From NCBI GenBank assembly GCA_031279155.1, contig JAITJB010000052.1:1-17760 (forward strand): a stretch of DNA of 17,760 nucleotides. Direction: 5' to 3'. Positions 6,327-13,605 of the stretch are shown here, piece by piece (the first letter of the stretch is position 1; each line of letters starts with the position of its first letter). The stretch is from Deltaproteobacteria bacterium (GTDB lineage: Bacteria; Desulfobacterota; Desulfarculia; Adiutricales; Adiutricaceae). The notes beneath the pieces are model-generated. The model saw only the letters and a program-made list of their open reading frames with translations. It had not been told where the DNA came from and did no database searches. Made by a program: the position numbers and the translations under genes.

Positions 6327-6360
6327 GGCCCGGAAGCCTTAAATATAAGACTTCCGGGCC
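6327..6360. terminator. Large hairpin between the RACo-like gene and ligA
   Basis: GGCCCGGAAG (6327-6336) and CTTCCGGGCC (6351-6360) pair perfectly over 10 bases; after one mismatch the inner CTTA and TAAG pair across an AATA loop, giving a 34-base stem-loop. On the plus strand no U run follows, while six A residues precede it at 6319-6324. It would therefore be a textbook intrinsic terminator only for leftward transcription. For the rightward transcript it may act as a 3' stabiliser or partial terminator. Confidence 0.6.
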
Positions 6361-6384
6361 AAATATCCCAGACGGTAATTTTTA

Positions 6385-8475
6385 ATGCCCCAAAATAAGA
6401 GCCAAAACAGTAGTCAAGAAGAGATCCGAGAAGAGATCCAAAATAAGATTCCAGGTAAGACCATACTGGCCCGGGCCGCCTTTCTCCGCTCCGAGATAGA
6501 AAGGCACAACAAGCTCTACTTCCAATTGGATAATCCGGAGATCCCCGACGCCGATTATGATCTTCTAACTAGAGAGCTGGAAAAGCTTGAAGCTGAGCAC
6601 CCCTACCTCAAAGACTCCGGATCCCCGACGGTTATGGTCGGCGCGCCTCCGGGCGGGCGATCTTTAAAAGAAGTCGTTCACCTGGTCCCCATGCTCAGCC
6701 TAGATAAGGCTTTAACCACCTCGGAAATCTCTGACTTCCAAGATCGCGTCCAGAGGTTTTTGGGCTCAAGCCAAAATATCGTCTTCCATACCATGCCCAA
6801 GTTTGACGGGCTGGCAGTTGAGCTAGTCTACCTAAATCGCACGCTCTCTTTGGCCTCAACTCGCGGCGACGGGCGCACTGGCGAAGATATCACTAGTAAC
6901 GTTAAGACTATTGAAACCATCCCCCAAACCTTAGCCGCCAGCGCGCCCATGGGCGAGATCCACGTTCGCGGCGAGGTCTACATGGATAAGTCTGACTTTG
7001 TCCGCTTAAACGAAGATAGAGAGGCTCTAGGCCTCCCCACCTTTGCTAACCCTAGAAACGCCGCCGCCGGATCTTTAAGGCAACTAGACGCCAAGGAAAC
7101 CGGGCGCAGGCGTTTATCTTTTTTTGCCTACGGCTTATCTGATCCCTCTTGCGCCCAAGAGAGCACTTACGGGGCCATGATGGGGGCCTTAGCCCTTTGG
7201 GGTCTACCAGTTGAAAACTCCAAGGCCAGTAGCTCAGCCTCAAAGCTAGATGATGTCTTAAAGATCTTTTCAGATTTAGAGATGAGCCGAGATTCGCTAC
7301 CCTACGAGGTCGACGGTCTTGTTATCACGGTAGACGATCTAGCCCTATGGTCTCGCCTAGGGGCCACGGCTAAGGCCCCTAGATACGCTATCGCAGCTAA
7401 ATTTAAGCCTAGGGCGACTATTACTAAGGTCTTAAATATTGAGGTCCAGGTTGGCCGCACCGGGGCCCTGACCCCCGTGGCCGTCATGGAGCCAGCTGAG
7501 GTCGGCGGGGTTACGGTCACCTACGCTACCCTCCACAACGAAGATGAGCTCAAGCGCAAAGACGTGCGGCCCGGCGACTTTGTTAGGCTCCAGAGGGCCG
7601 GCGACGTTATCCCGGAGATTGTTTCGGTACAATTAGATCGCCGCGATCCCAACCTAGCCCCCTTTGAATTTCCTCGCCATTGCCCCATCTGCGGGACCTT
7701 AGCCATCCGCAAGCCCGGGGAGGCTGTCTCGCGCTGCCCTAACCAGAGCTGCCCGGCTCAGATTGAAGCCCGGCTTATCCACTTTGCCCACAAAAACGCC
7801 CTCGATATCGAGGGCTTGGGCCAAAAGGCGGCGGCTCTACTACTATCAGAAAATCTAGTTAAGCAGCCAACCGATCTTTTCCGCTTAACCTTAGATAAGC
7901 TTAAGACTCTGCCGAGATTTGGGGAAAAATCGGCCCTAAACTTAATCGCGGCTATTGATAAAGCCCGCACCAAGAGCCTGTGGCGGTTTATAAACGGCTT
8001 ATCCATCCGGCACGTGGGGGAGCGCTCAAGTCAGATCTTAGCCGCCCATTTTGGTAGCCTAGCCGCCCTCACTAAAGCCACGCTCGATGAGCTGATGACC
8101 TTAAATGATATTGGCCCGGAAGTAGCCAATAGCTTAGTAGACTTCTTCCAAAGCCCGCTCAATCACTCGTTTATAGAAGATCTCATCGATGGCGATTTAG
8201 GCATTGTCCCGAGCTTAGAGGCCCCGGTCACGGGAGGCGATCTTAGCGGCAAGCGCTTTGTCTTAACCGGAACCCTCTCAGGCTTAACCCGAGCTGAGGC
8301 CAAAGCCCGCATCACCTCGAGCGGCGGCCGGGTGCTCTCAGCCGTCAGCAAAGAAACCGACTACGTGGTAGTCGGCCAAGCGGCTGGCTCTAAACTTACC
8401 GAAGCCCGAAAGTTAGGGATAACCTTACTCGACGAAAAAACTTTTATTGAGCTCTTAGAGGGCAATAAGTCTTAG
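6385..8475 (+). CDS. ligA: NAD-dependent DNA ligase LigA
   Basis: 696 residues, within the normal range. LigA seals nicks between Okazaki fragments and during repair, using NAD+ to adenylate an active-site Lys. Seen in order: an N-terminal domain Ia with HNKLYFQLDNPEIPDADYDLL (about 41-61); nucleotidyltransferase motif I K139-F-D141-G142; the TLHNEDELKRKDVRPGD OB-fold region; a four-Cys zinc finger at C433, C436, C451 and C456; helix-hairpin-helix repeats (DIEGLGQKAA, LPRFGEKSA, NDIGPEVA); and a C-terminal BRCT domain (about 615-696, SGKRFVLTGTLSG). The first about 28 residues are a polar extension, and the SD before ATG is weak. Oddity: the residue two before K139 is Met, where LigA usually has Glu (E113 of E. 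coli). All other domains look intact, so I treat it as functional. Confidence 0.95.
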   Translation: MPQNKSQNSSQEEIREEIQNKIPGKTILARAAFLRSEIERHNKLYFQLDNPEIPDADYDLLTRELEKLEAEHPYLKDSGSPTVMVGAPPGGRSLKEVVHLVPMLSLDKALTTSEISDFQDRVQRFLGSSQNIVFHTMPKFDGLAVELVYLNRTLSLASTRGDGRTGEDITSNVKTIETIPQTLAASAPMGEIHVRGEVYMDKSDFVRLNEDREALGLPTFANPRNAAAGSLRQLDAKETGRRRLSFFAYGLSDPSCAQESTYGAMMGALALWGLPVENSKASSSASKLDDVLKIFSDLEMSRDSLPYEVDGLVITVDDLALWSRLGATAKAPRYAIAAKFKPRATITKVLNIEVQVGRTGALTPVAVMEPAEVGGVTVTYATLHNEDELKRKDVRPGDFVRLQRAGDVIPEIVSVQLDRRDPNLAPFEFPRHCPICGTLAIRKPGEAVSRCPNQSCPAQIEARLIHFAHKNALDIEGLGQKAAALLLSENLVKQPTDLFRLTLDKLKTLPRFGEKSALNLIAAIDKARTKSLWRFINGLSIRHVGERSSQILAAHFGSLAALTKATLDELMTLNDIGPEVANSLVDFFQSPLNHSFIEDLIDGDLGIVPSLEAPVTGGDLSGKRFVLTGTLSGLTRAEAKARITSSGGRVLSAVSKETDYVVVGQAAGSKLTEARKLGITLLDEKTFIELLEGNKS

Positions 8476-8533
8476 CTTAGATTTAGTTGGGCGAGTTCCA
8501 TAAAGAGCCAAGGCCGAAATACTGTATAAATAA

Positions 8534-8710
8534 ATATTTGATATTGACAAAAATACTGTTGATTTATTATCTTTAGATAGTCCTAATCAAGCGACCTTTC
8601 GTGGTCACTTGATGATATCTTTCCTGGCCTCGGCTATTGGTATTTTAACGGCCAAAGAGTTTGATGCGAATCCATCTGCGGTCGGAAATTCTGCTGGTGA
8701 TAGCGATTAA
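8534..8710 (+). pseudogene. Decayed transposase C-terminal fragment (IS1634/IS4-superfamily-like)
   Basis: A frame open from just after a stop at 8531-8533 to TAA at 8708-8710 gives 58 residues with no usable start codon. The run FDIDKN...LD, then TFRGHLMISFLASAIG, resembles the C-terminal part of DDE transposases of the IS1634-like group, where a VEKxFDxxKNxLD block is followed about 15 residues later by T-x-R-G-x-L-x-I-x-F-I-A-L. No transposase N-terminus, inverted repeats or target duplication could be found nearby, so this is a remnant. It sits between the convergent ligA and epimerase genes. The identification is from motif memory and is moderate. Confidence 0.5.
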
Positions 8711-8713
8711 GAT

Positions 8714-9712
8714 CTAGTGGGTATCAGCCCAATGCTTGGCGACTCTCATGAGCCCCTCATCGATTGAAACTTTGGCTTCATAACCCAAAAGCCTTTTGGC
8801 CTTAGTTAGATCGTACCAGTGGGAAGAAGACATCTGTCTGGCTGTAAAAACGGTTACCGGCGGCTCGCCGGGGATCTTAAAGAACCGCCAAAACCACTCG
8901 ATCAACTTGGCGGCCTTAAGGCCTAGGCTGCGCGGGATGCGCCGTCGAGTCCTAGGTACAGAAATAGCCACCAAGAGCTGGTTAATCAGCATGTTTAGAT
9001 CCACCGGGCTACCCTGGGCGATAAAGAAAGCTTCGCCATCGACCTTGGCCCCATTCATTAGCTTTTCTAAGGCTAGATAGTGGGCCAGAGCCGCGTTATC
9101 GATGTAAGTAGCGTCGACCAAAAAAGGGCCGCCGGAAAATAAAAACAGCCGCCCCCTGACCGCCCTTTGAGCTAAGCGCGGCAGTAAATGAGGGTCGCCT
9201 GGACCCCATATCAAATGCGGCCTTATGGCTAATGTCTTAAAATCCGGGTTATTGGCTTCTAAAACCAAGCGCTCAGCTAGCATTTTACTGTAAGCGTAGG
9301 GCTGAGTGATATCGAAACTATAGGGGGCGCTCTCATCGACGCCCTCTAAGCTTCCGCCAGAGTGGACCACGCTAGGGGTACTGGTATAGATAAAGTACTT
9401 AACCTTAGCCCGCCGGGCGCTCTCAAGTAACCTTGAAGTGCCCATGGCGTTGGTTTCAATGAAGCTATTTAGATCGCCCCACATGCCGCTAATGCCGGCG
9501 CAGTGGATAACGGCCTCGACCCCGGCCAAGGCGCTCGAAAGGCTAGAAGGATCGTTTAGATCGCCTAAGACGACCTCATTTGAGGCCGGAACCGCCACAG
9601 GGGCCGGCCTACGCCTAAGCTGCCTAACCCTATAGCCCTTACTGGTTAAAAGCGAGGCTACCGCTCCCCCCAAAAACCCTCCAGCCCCGGTGACAAGTAT
9701 CGTCATGTCCAT
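8714..9712 (-). CDS. Extended SDR: NAD-dependent epimerase / 3beta-HSD-like reductase
   Basis: 332 residues. The N-terminus carries the extended-SDR dinucleotide motif GAGGFLG (9-15), with D51 in the position that often caps the adenine pocket (GDLND). Further motifs are VIHCAG (68-73), the active-site STPSVV (111-116) and YAYSK with catalytic Y139 and K143, followed by the family's RPHLIWGPGD and YIDNAALAH substrate-pocket segments. The C-terminal SSSHWYDLTKAKRLLGYEAKVSIDEGL resembles 3beta-hydroxysteroid dehydrogenase/isomerase and OleD-type beta-ketoacid reductases more than sugar epimerases. A soluble NAD(P)-dependent oxidoreductase is certain; the substrate is not. Two in-frame ATGs lie close together (9712 and 9706) and neither has a clear SD. 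The gene lies 74 bases downstream of an unrecognised gene, across a repeat spacer. Confidence 0.85.
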   Translation of the reverse strand: MDMTILVTGAGGFLGGAVASLLTSKGYRVRQLRRRPAPVAVPASNEVVLGDLNDPSSLSSALAGVEAVIHCAGISGMWGDLNSFIETNAMGTSRLLESARRAKVKYFIYTSTPSVVHSGGSLEGVDESAPYSFDITQPYAYSKMLAERLVLEANNPDFKTLAIRPHLIWGPGDPHLLPRLAQRAVRGRLFLFSGGPFLVDATYIDNAALAHYLALEKLMNGAKVDGEAFFIAQGSPVDLNMLINQLLVAISVPRTRRRIPRSLGLKAAKLIEWFWRFFKIPGEPPVTVFTARQMSSSHWYDLTKAKRLLGYEAKVSIDEGLMRVAKHWADTH

Positions 9713-9723
9713 AGCTTTACACT

Positions 9724-9781
9724 TCTTAGTCTTAGTCTTGCCTTAGTCTTAGCCTTAATCTTGGCCTTAGTCTTGGCCTAG
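9724..9781 (-). repeat. Intergenic ~12-bp tandem repeat, five units
   Basis: Units on the plus strand read TCTTAGTCTTAG, TCTTGCCTTAG, TCTTAGCCTTAA, TCTTGGCCTTAG and TCTTGGCCTAG (11-12 bp). The minus strand, which is the sense of both flanking genes, is purine-rich with repeated TAAGGC and AAGAC and many stop codons. The array fills nearly all of the spacer between the genes at 9787 and 9712. Confidence 0.7.
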
Positions 9782-9786
9782 ATGAC

Positions 9787-10197
9787 CTAAGGTTGGCTCT
9801 CACTATTGGGGGCGGTCTCTTGGGGGTTCCAGTAATCTAGGATAATACCCTTGGCGTCTAATGTTAAAAAAGTCAGCCTCATCTCAAAGGCCAGTTTTTT
9901 TAGGTCAAATAGATGCATGGCCTGGACCTCAAAACTTTGTTCGCCAGGGGAAACTAAGACCTCGACAAAGTCCTTGGCCTGCTTGCGGCTAGGGAAGGCT
10001 GGAATAAACTCTGTCTCGCCAGTTTCTAAGACCAACATTTGATCGCGGTGTTTGGTTACGGCCTTAGTTAGGACGTAAAGCCAGTTCCTGGCATCGGGAT
10101 CCTCGTCGGCTGAAGGGGGGACGACATCGTAGTCATCGAAATTATCGGATTTATCGGATTTATCGAATTTATCAAATTTATCAGGGGGGGAGTCCAT
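9787..10197 (-). CDS. Hypothetical protein with Asp/Lys/Phe repeat near the N-terminus
   Basis: 136 residues from ATG at 10197. The frame stays open to a TTG at 10284, but that start would overlap the best promoter in this strand (TATAAT at 10256-10261); the ATG has AAGGA seven bases upstream, so I prefer it. The N-terminus (about 5-25) is a repetitive DKF/DKS stretch made by 9-bp DNA repeats, followed by an acidic DYDVVPPSADEDPD linker. The compact C-terminal half (about 38-125) has alternating strands and helices (WLYVLTKAV, MLVLETGE, SRKQAKDFVEVLVSPG, MRLTFLTLDAKGIILDYW). No family recognised, and no signal peptide or membrane segment. It diverges from mutL. Function unknown. Confidence 0.6.
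   Translation of the reverse strand: MDSPPDKFDKFDKSDKSDNFDDYDVVPPSADEDPDARNWLYVLTKAVTKHRDQMLVLETGETEFIPAFPSRKQAKDFVEVLVSPGEQSFEVQAMHLFDLKKLAFEMRLTFLTLDAKGIILDYWNPQETAPNSESQP
10133..10186 (-). repeat. 9-bp tandem repeat, six units, in-frame
   Basis: Six 9-bp units of the form TTATCGGAT, TTATCGAAT or TTATCAAAT (plus strand) encode the DKF/DKS/DNF repeat of the hypothetical protein. The two central units are identical. The period is a multiple of three, so slippage would keep the frame. Confidence 0.8.
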
Positions 10198-10255
10198 ATA
10201 CCTATCCTTATTGGCCAAAAACCTAGGGGTTAGCGTTGGGAAGATTTCGTGTATA

Positions 10256-10284
10256 ATTATATATTCCGAGCCATCGGTCGCCAA
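10256..10284 (-). promoter_or_regulatory. Promoter of the hypothetical gene, back to back with a possible mutL promoter
   Basis: On the minus strand TTGGCG (10279-10284) and a perfect TATAAT (10256-10261) are 17 bases apart; transcription would start about 50 bases before the ATG. The -10 lies in the 10-base palindrome TATAATTATA (10252-10261), so a plus-strand TATAAT (10252-10257) overlaps it. The plus-strand -35 is poor (TTAGCG at 10230-10235, 16-base spacer). Confidence 0.5.
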
Positions 10285-10309
10285 GCACCACCCCGGCGAC
10301 CGGGCTCGG
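10266..10309. other. 15-bp-stem hairpin in the mutL divergent region
   Basis: CCGAGCC (10266-10272) pairs with GGCTCGG (10303-10309), and CGGTCGCC (10275-10282) pairs with GGCGACCG (10295-10302). Only a two-base AT bulge interrupts the stem, and the loop is 12 bases. If mutL is transcribed from the TATAAT at 10252, this hairpin forms the very 5' end of its mRNA. It also covers the -35 and spacer of the minus-strand promoter. No U run follows on either side, so it is not an intrinsic terminator. Confidence 0.7.
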
Positions 10310-10423
10310 GCAGAAAAGAACCATGTAAGGCCCGTCTCTCTAGCCTATTATACATCAAAAGACCCTCACTTAACCAATTGCTGAAATATAAATTTAGGAT
10401 CTACCCCTCGTTTTGGAGTCCCT

Positions 10424-12505
10424 ATGGCTAGCCGCATAAAACTGTTGCCAGAGCAACTTATCAACCAAATTGCCGCCGGCGAAGTGGTGGAAAGACCAGC
10501 CTCTATTTTGAAGGAACTGATCGACAATAGCTTAGACGCCGGGGCCACTAAAATTGAGATCGACATTCAAGACGGCGGTCGCCGCTTAGTAAGGGTAACC
10601 GATAACGGCTGCGGCCTCAATAAAGAAGAACTTTTTTTGTGCTTAGAGCGCCACGCCACCAGTAAACTTGACGCTAAAAGCGATCTCATGAACATCAATA
10701 CTTTAGGCTTCAGAGGGGAAGCCATGCCCTCCATAGCTTCGGTCTCGAAAATGACTATTACCAGCGCCGATGCTTCCTTAGAGGGCCACAAGCTTACGAT
10801 CGAGGGCGGTAAAATTATCGATCTAGCCCCTTGTGCGGCTAACCAGGGGACGACCGTTGAGGTCCGAGATCTTTTTTATAATGTCCCGGCCAGGCGAAAA
10901 TTTCTCAAGACCACGGCCACGGAGACGGCCCACTTAACCGAAACCGCCCAGAGGTACGCCCTTTCTCGGACCGATATAAGATTGGTTTTCCGGGCCGAAG
11001 ATAAAGAGATAATTAATGTCGATGAAAAAAGCGACATGGCTTCGAGGATCTTAAAGATCTTAGGCCGCCAGATAGCCTCCGGTCTTAGATCCCAAGATAA
11101 AAGCCAACAAGATCTCCGAATTCAGCTCTGGTTAGCCGGGCCGGATCTAGCCTCAAGAAGCAGCTCCCAACTTTTTTTGTACGTCTTAGGCCGCCCGGTG
11201 CGCGACCGGCTTATATTAAAGGCCGTAACCGAAGGGTACGGCCGAACTCTCCCCCACAACCGCTATCCGGTGGGCGTCATATTTATCGATCTCAATCCCT
11301 CACGAGTAGACGTCAATGTCCACCCGGCCAAAACCGAAGTCCGCTTCAGAGAGCCTGGTCTGATTTTTGACTTTATTGCTAAAACTGTGGCTAAAGTTAT
11401 CGATGTCTCCCCCCTGTCATCAGAGTACCTTAGAGCCGATATAGCCAGGCCAAACGGGGCCAGCGATTTGGGCTCGCCAAGCTATTCCGGCGGGCCAAAC
11501 GATTTGAGCACGCCAAGCGACTCCGGCGGGCCAAGCGGGGCGAGCTCTTCAAGCGATATTGGCCCTTCAAGCGGGCCAAACGAGCACAGCGAACAAAACA
11601 AACCAAGCGAACCAAGCAAACCAAACAATCAGGGCAACCTTGGCCATCAGGGCGTTGAGGGCGATCGCAACTATATGGGCGCCTTCCCCAAAAACTACCC
11701 GCCCTCTAAAGGCCAGAGCTACAGCGGAGATAAGGGTAAAACCTATTTGCCAAAGTTTTCCATGGGTCAACCTCAAAATAAGCCCCCGAGCCTGCCCTTT
11801 GAGAGAAATCGCATCCCCCCGTGGATGGATAGTAACCCGGCCCCTCCGGTTGATTCCACTTTATACGATCCTAAAAACCTTTTGCCCGAAGAATACCCCG
11901 ATGAGCTAGAATCCATACGCCCCTTAGCCCAGCTCCAACTCTGTTACATCTTAGCCCAAGGGCCCAAGGGTCTGTACATTATCGACCAGCACGCCGCCCA
12001 TGAGCGCATCCTCTACAATCAGTTCAAAGCCCAATTAAAAAAATCCGGTTTCGCCTCCCAGGGCCTGTTATTTCCCTTAACCATAGAGCTTAGCCCCCAC
12101 GAGGCCTTAGCTGCGGCCAAATTAGCCGATCCCTTAGTCCACTTAGGTTTTAGCCTTGAACCCTTCGGCGGCAACACCTGGAACCTCCGGGCTCTCCCCT
12201 CCATCATGGGCCAAACTCAGGCCAAAGAGGCCCTCTTTGAGATGCTTCAGGCAGCTAAAAGCCGCCTGAAGCATCTTGAGGGCGCAGGCTTAGAGATGAT
12301 GTTAGACGATCTATCGGGCGCCTGGCTTTACTCCATGGCCTGCCGGGCCGCCGTCAAAGCCGGCGATAAACTAAATTTGCCGCAGATGGAAAGCTTACTT
12401 AAAGATCTAGCTAAGACCGATGTCGGCGGCTACTGCCCCCATGGGCGACCGTCGGTTATCACCATCAGCCTTAGCGAATTAAGCCGCCGCTTTGGTCGGA
12501 CTTAA
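10424..12505 (+). CDS. mutL: DNA mismatch repair protein MutL
   Basis: 693 residues. MutL couples mismatch recognition by MutS to strand removal. The N-terminal GHKL ATPase is intact: E31-L-I-D-N35 in KELIDNSLDAGA, D60NG, RHATSK (76-81) and GFRGEA (95-100), followed by the transducer domain with NPSRVDVNVHPAKTEVRF. A long Ser/Gly/Pro/Asn linker (about 340-490) is partly built from DNA repeats. The C-terminal domain is of the endonuclease type: D521QHAAHE527RILYN532, ACRAAVKAGD (639-648) and CPHGRP (671-676). The DQHA motif ends in Asn where most nicking MutLs have Glu. A GGAG five bases before ATG supports the start. The gene may have a hairpin-capped leader, and an AT-rich terminator-like hairpin follows the stop. 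Confidence 0.95.
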   Translation: MASRIKLLPEQLINQIAAGEVVERPASILKELIDNSLDAGATKIEIDIQDGGRRLVRVTDNGCGLNKEELFLCLERHATSKLDAKSDLMNINTLGFRGEAMPSIASVSKMTITSADASLEGHKLTIEGGKIIDLAPCAANQGTTVEVRDLFYNVPARRKFLKTTATETAHLTETAQRYALSRTDIRLVFRAEDKEIINVDEKSDMASRILKILGRQIASGLRSQDKSQQDLRIQLWLAGPDLASRSSSQLFLYVLGRPVRDRLILKAVTEGYGRTLPHNRYPVGVIFIDLNPSRVDVNVHPAKTEVRFREPGLIFDFIAKTVAKVIDVSPLSSEYLRADIARPNGASDLGSPSYSGGPNDLSTPSDSGGPSGASSSSDIGPSSGPNEHSEQNKPSEPSKPNNQGNLGHQGVEGDRNYMGAFPKNYPPSKGQSYSGDKGKTYLPKFSMGQPQNKPPSLPFERNRIPPWMDSNPAPPVDSTLYDPKNLLPEEYPDELESIRPLAQLQLCYILAQGPKGLYIIDQHAAHERILYNQFKAQLKKSGFASQGLLFPLTIELSPHEALAAAKLADPLVHLGFSLEPFGGNTWNLRALPSIMGQTQAKEALFEMLQAAKSRLKHLEGAGLEMMLDDLSGAWLYSMACRAAVKAGDKLNLPQMESLLKDLAKTDVGGYCPHGRPSVITISLSELSRRFGRT
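11465..11536 (+). repeat. 36-bp direct repeat, two units, in the mutL linker
   Basis: Two adjacent 36-bp units begin GATTTGGGCTCGCC and GATTTGAGCACGCC and each end in CGGCGGGCCAARC. They encode DLGSPSYSGGPN and DLSTPSDSGGPS within the disordered linker of MutL. The sequence after them (to about 11640) continues as a degenerate CAAGCG/AACCAA-type low-complexity run. Confidence 0.75.
12240..12276. other. 13-bp perfect inverted repeat inside mutL
   Basis: GATGCTTCAGGC (12241-12252) and GCCTGAAGCATC (12264-12275) are perfect complements; A12240-T12276 adds a thirteenth pair and the loop is 11 bases. It lies in the C-terminal domain coding region (around residues 606-618, MLQAAKSRLKHLEG). Chance alone rarely gives an arm this long at such close spacing. 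Confidence 0.75.
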
Positions 12506-12506
12506 T

Positions 12507-12530
12507 ATTTAAGTGCTCGACTTAAATTTT
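12507..12530 (+). terminator. Possible mutL terminator
   Basis: ATTTAAGT (12507-12514) and ACTTAAAT (12520-12527) form an eight-pair stem around GCTCG, followed by TTT and AT-rich sequence. The stem is A-U rich, so termination may be partial and mutL could read through into the ABC importer genes 50 bases downstream. Confidence 0.45.
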
Positions 12531-12555
12531 ATTAAAAACCATATGGGAGTTTTAG

Positions 12556-13605
12556 ATGTTTGGTTTTAGAGGATTTATTTTTAAAGCTAGGATAGTAACC
12601 ATTACCCTAGCTATTATCCTGGCTATAATAATTGGCTCTTTTAGCTTGGCCCACTCAAAGGACGACAATACCCTCACCGTTTACACGGCCCAGAGCGCGA
12701 CCACGGCCCAGCTCCCGCTCCTAGAGGCCTTCAAGGCCGGTTGGCCCGGTGATGGCCGTCAAATCAAGCTCGAATACTGGAAAAACTTAGACGACTTAAG
12801 GAGCTTAGTCTTAGCTGGTAAGGGCGACATATGGGTTGGGCACTTAGAGGGCTTAGCTAGGGCCGCTTCCCGGGGAGCCCCGGTCAGCTTAGTGGCCGTA
12901 ACTGTCTGGCGCAAGTTTTACTTTGTCTCCAAACCTCTCCCCTTAACAGCTGGCGCGCCTGACCGCTTTCCGGAATCGACCTCAGAACTTTTGGACTTTA
13001 TCTTAGCTAATAATGAGGCTATAGGCTCAGCCCCACAAAATAGCCCTGGCGGCAGTTTACTTAAAAAATTAGGCGGCCCTAACTTAGTTATCGAGGCTTT
13101 ACCGCCTCAGCAGCTGATCCTCGATCTAGTCCAGGGTCGTAGAAGGGTCGGGTTATTGCCTGAACCAATGGCCACGGTTGCCGCCGAAAGAGACCCTTCG
13201 ATAAAAATCATTGGTTCCTTAGAAGAACAATACGCCCAGCGCCTTGGCGGCCCAAGCGAAATCCCCCAAGCCGGGGTAGCCGTAAACCTAAATTTAGCCC
13301 AAAATGAAAGCGAACTAGTAGGCCAGCTCGTTAAACTCATCGAAGAAGGTGCCCAAAAGGCGGCTAGCCTCTCGCCCCAAGAGGCCGCCCTTTTACTTCC
13401 CCCCGAAACCCTTAAGGCCATAGGCGAAAACGTCGTAGCTATGTCTCTTACTAGAGAGCCCATCATAGCTAGATCGGCAGAGTCCTCACGCGATGAGATA
13501 GAAGCCTTTTTAAAGATTGCCGCGCCTGATATCTATGAGCCGGGGAACGCCACTTTACCGGAATCCTTTTTCTTTAAAGCCCCAAAATCAATGACATCTA
13601 AATGA
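12556..13605 (+). CDS. ABC transporter substrate-binding protein (NitT/TauT type)
   Basis: 349 residues. A basic N-terminus and hydrophobic core (about 12-32) ending in SLAHS form a Sec signal peptide; there is no lipobox Cys, so the mature protein should be free in the periplasm. The body fits the NMT1/SsuA/TauA-like periplasmic fold: a first lobe beginning LTVYTAQSATTAQLPLLEAFKAG, the LVLAGKGDIWVGHLEGLARAASRGAPVSLVAV segment typical of the family, and VGLLPEPMATVAAERDP in the second lobe. It binds a small solute and delivers it to the permease encoded next; the ligand (sulfonate, nitrate, thiamine precursor or other) cannot be read from the sequence. GGGAG six bases before ATG supports the start. 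Its stop overlaps the permease start (ATGA), indicating a tightly coupled operon. Confidence 0.8.
   Translation: MFGFRGFIFKARIVTITLAIILAIIIGSFSLAHSKDDNTLTVYTAQSATTAQLPLLEAFKAGWPGDGRQIKLEYWKNLDDLRSLVLAGKGDIWVGHLEGLARAASRGAPVSLVAVTVWRKFYFVSKPLPLTAGAPDRFPESTSELLDFILANNEAIGSAPQNSPGGSLLKKLGGPNLVIEALPPQQLILDLVQGRRRVGLLPEPMATVAAERDPSIKIIGSLEEQYAQRLGGPSEIPQAGVAVNLNLAQNESELVGQLVKLIEEGAQKAASLSPQEAALLLPPETLKAIGENVVAMSLTREPIIARSAESSRDEIEAFLKIAAPDIYEPGNATLPESFFFKAPKSMTSK

Noticed and set aside
10198..10284. TTG-initiated longer form of the hypothetical gene
   Set aside because: The extension overlaps a perfect -10 box, and the ATG at 10197 has its own SD.
10249..10431. 60-residue plus-strand ORF upstream of mutL
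   Set aside because: It begins at GTG inside a promoter and runs through the large hairpin; composition is not protein-like and it overlaps the mutL start.
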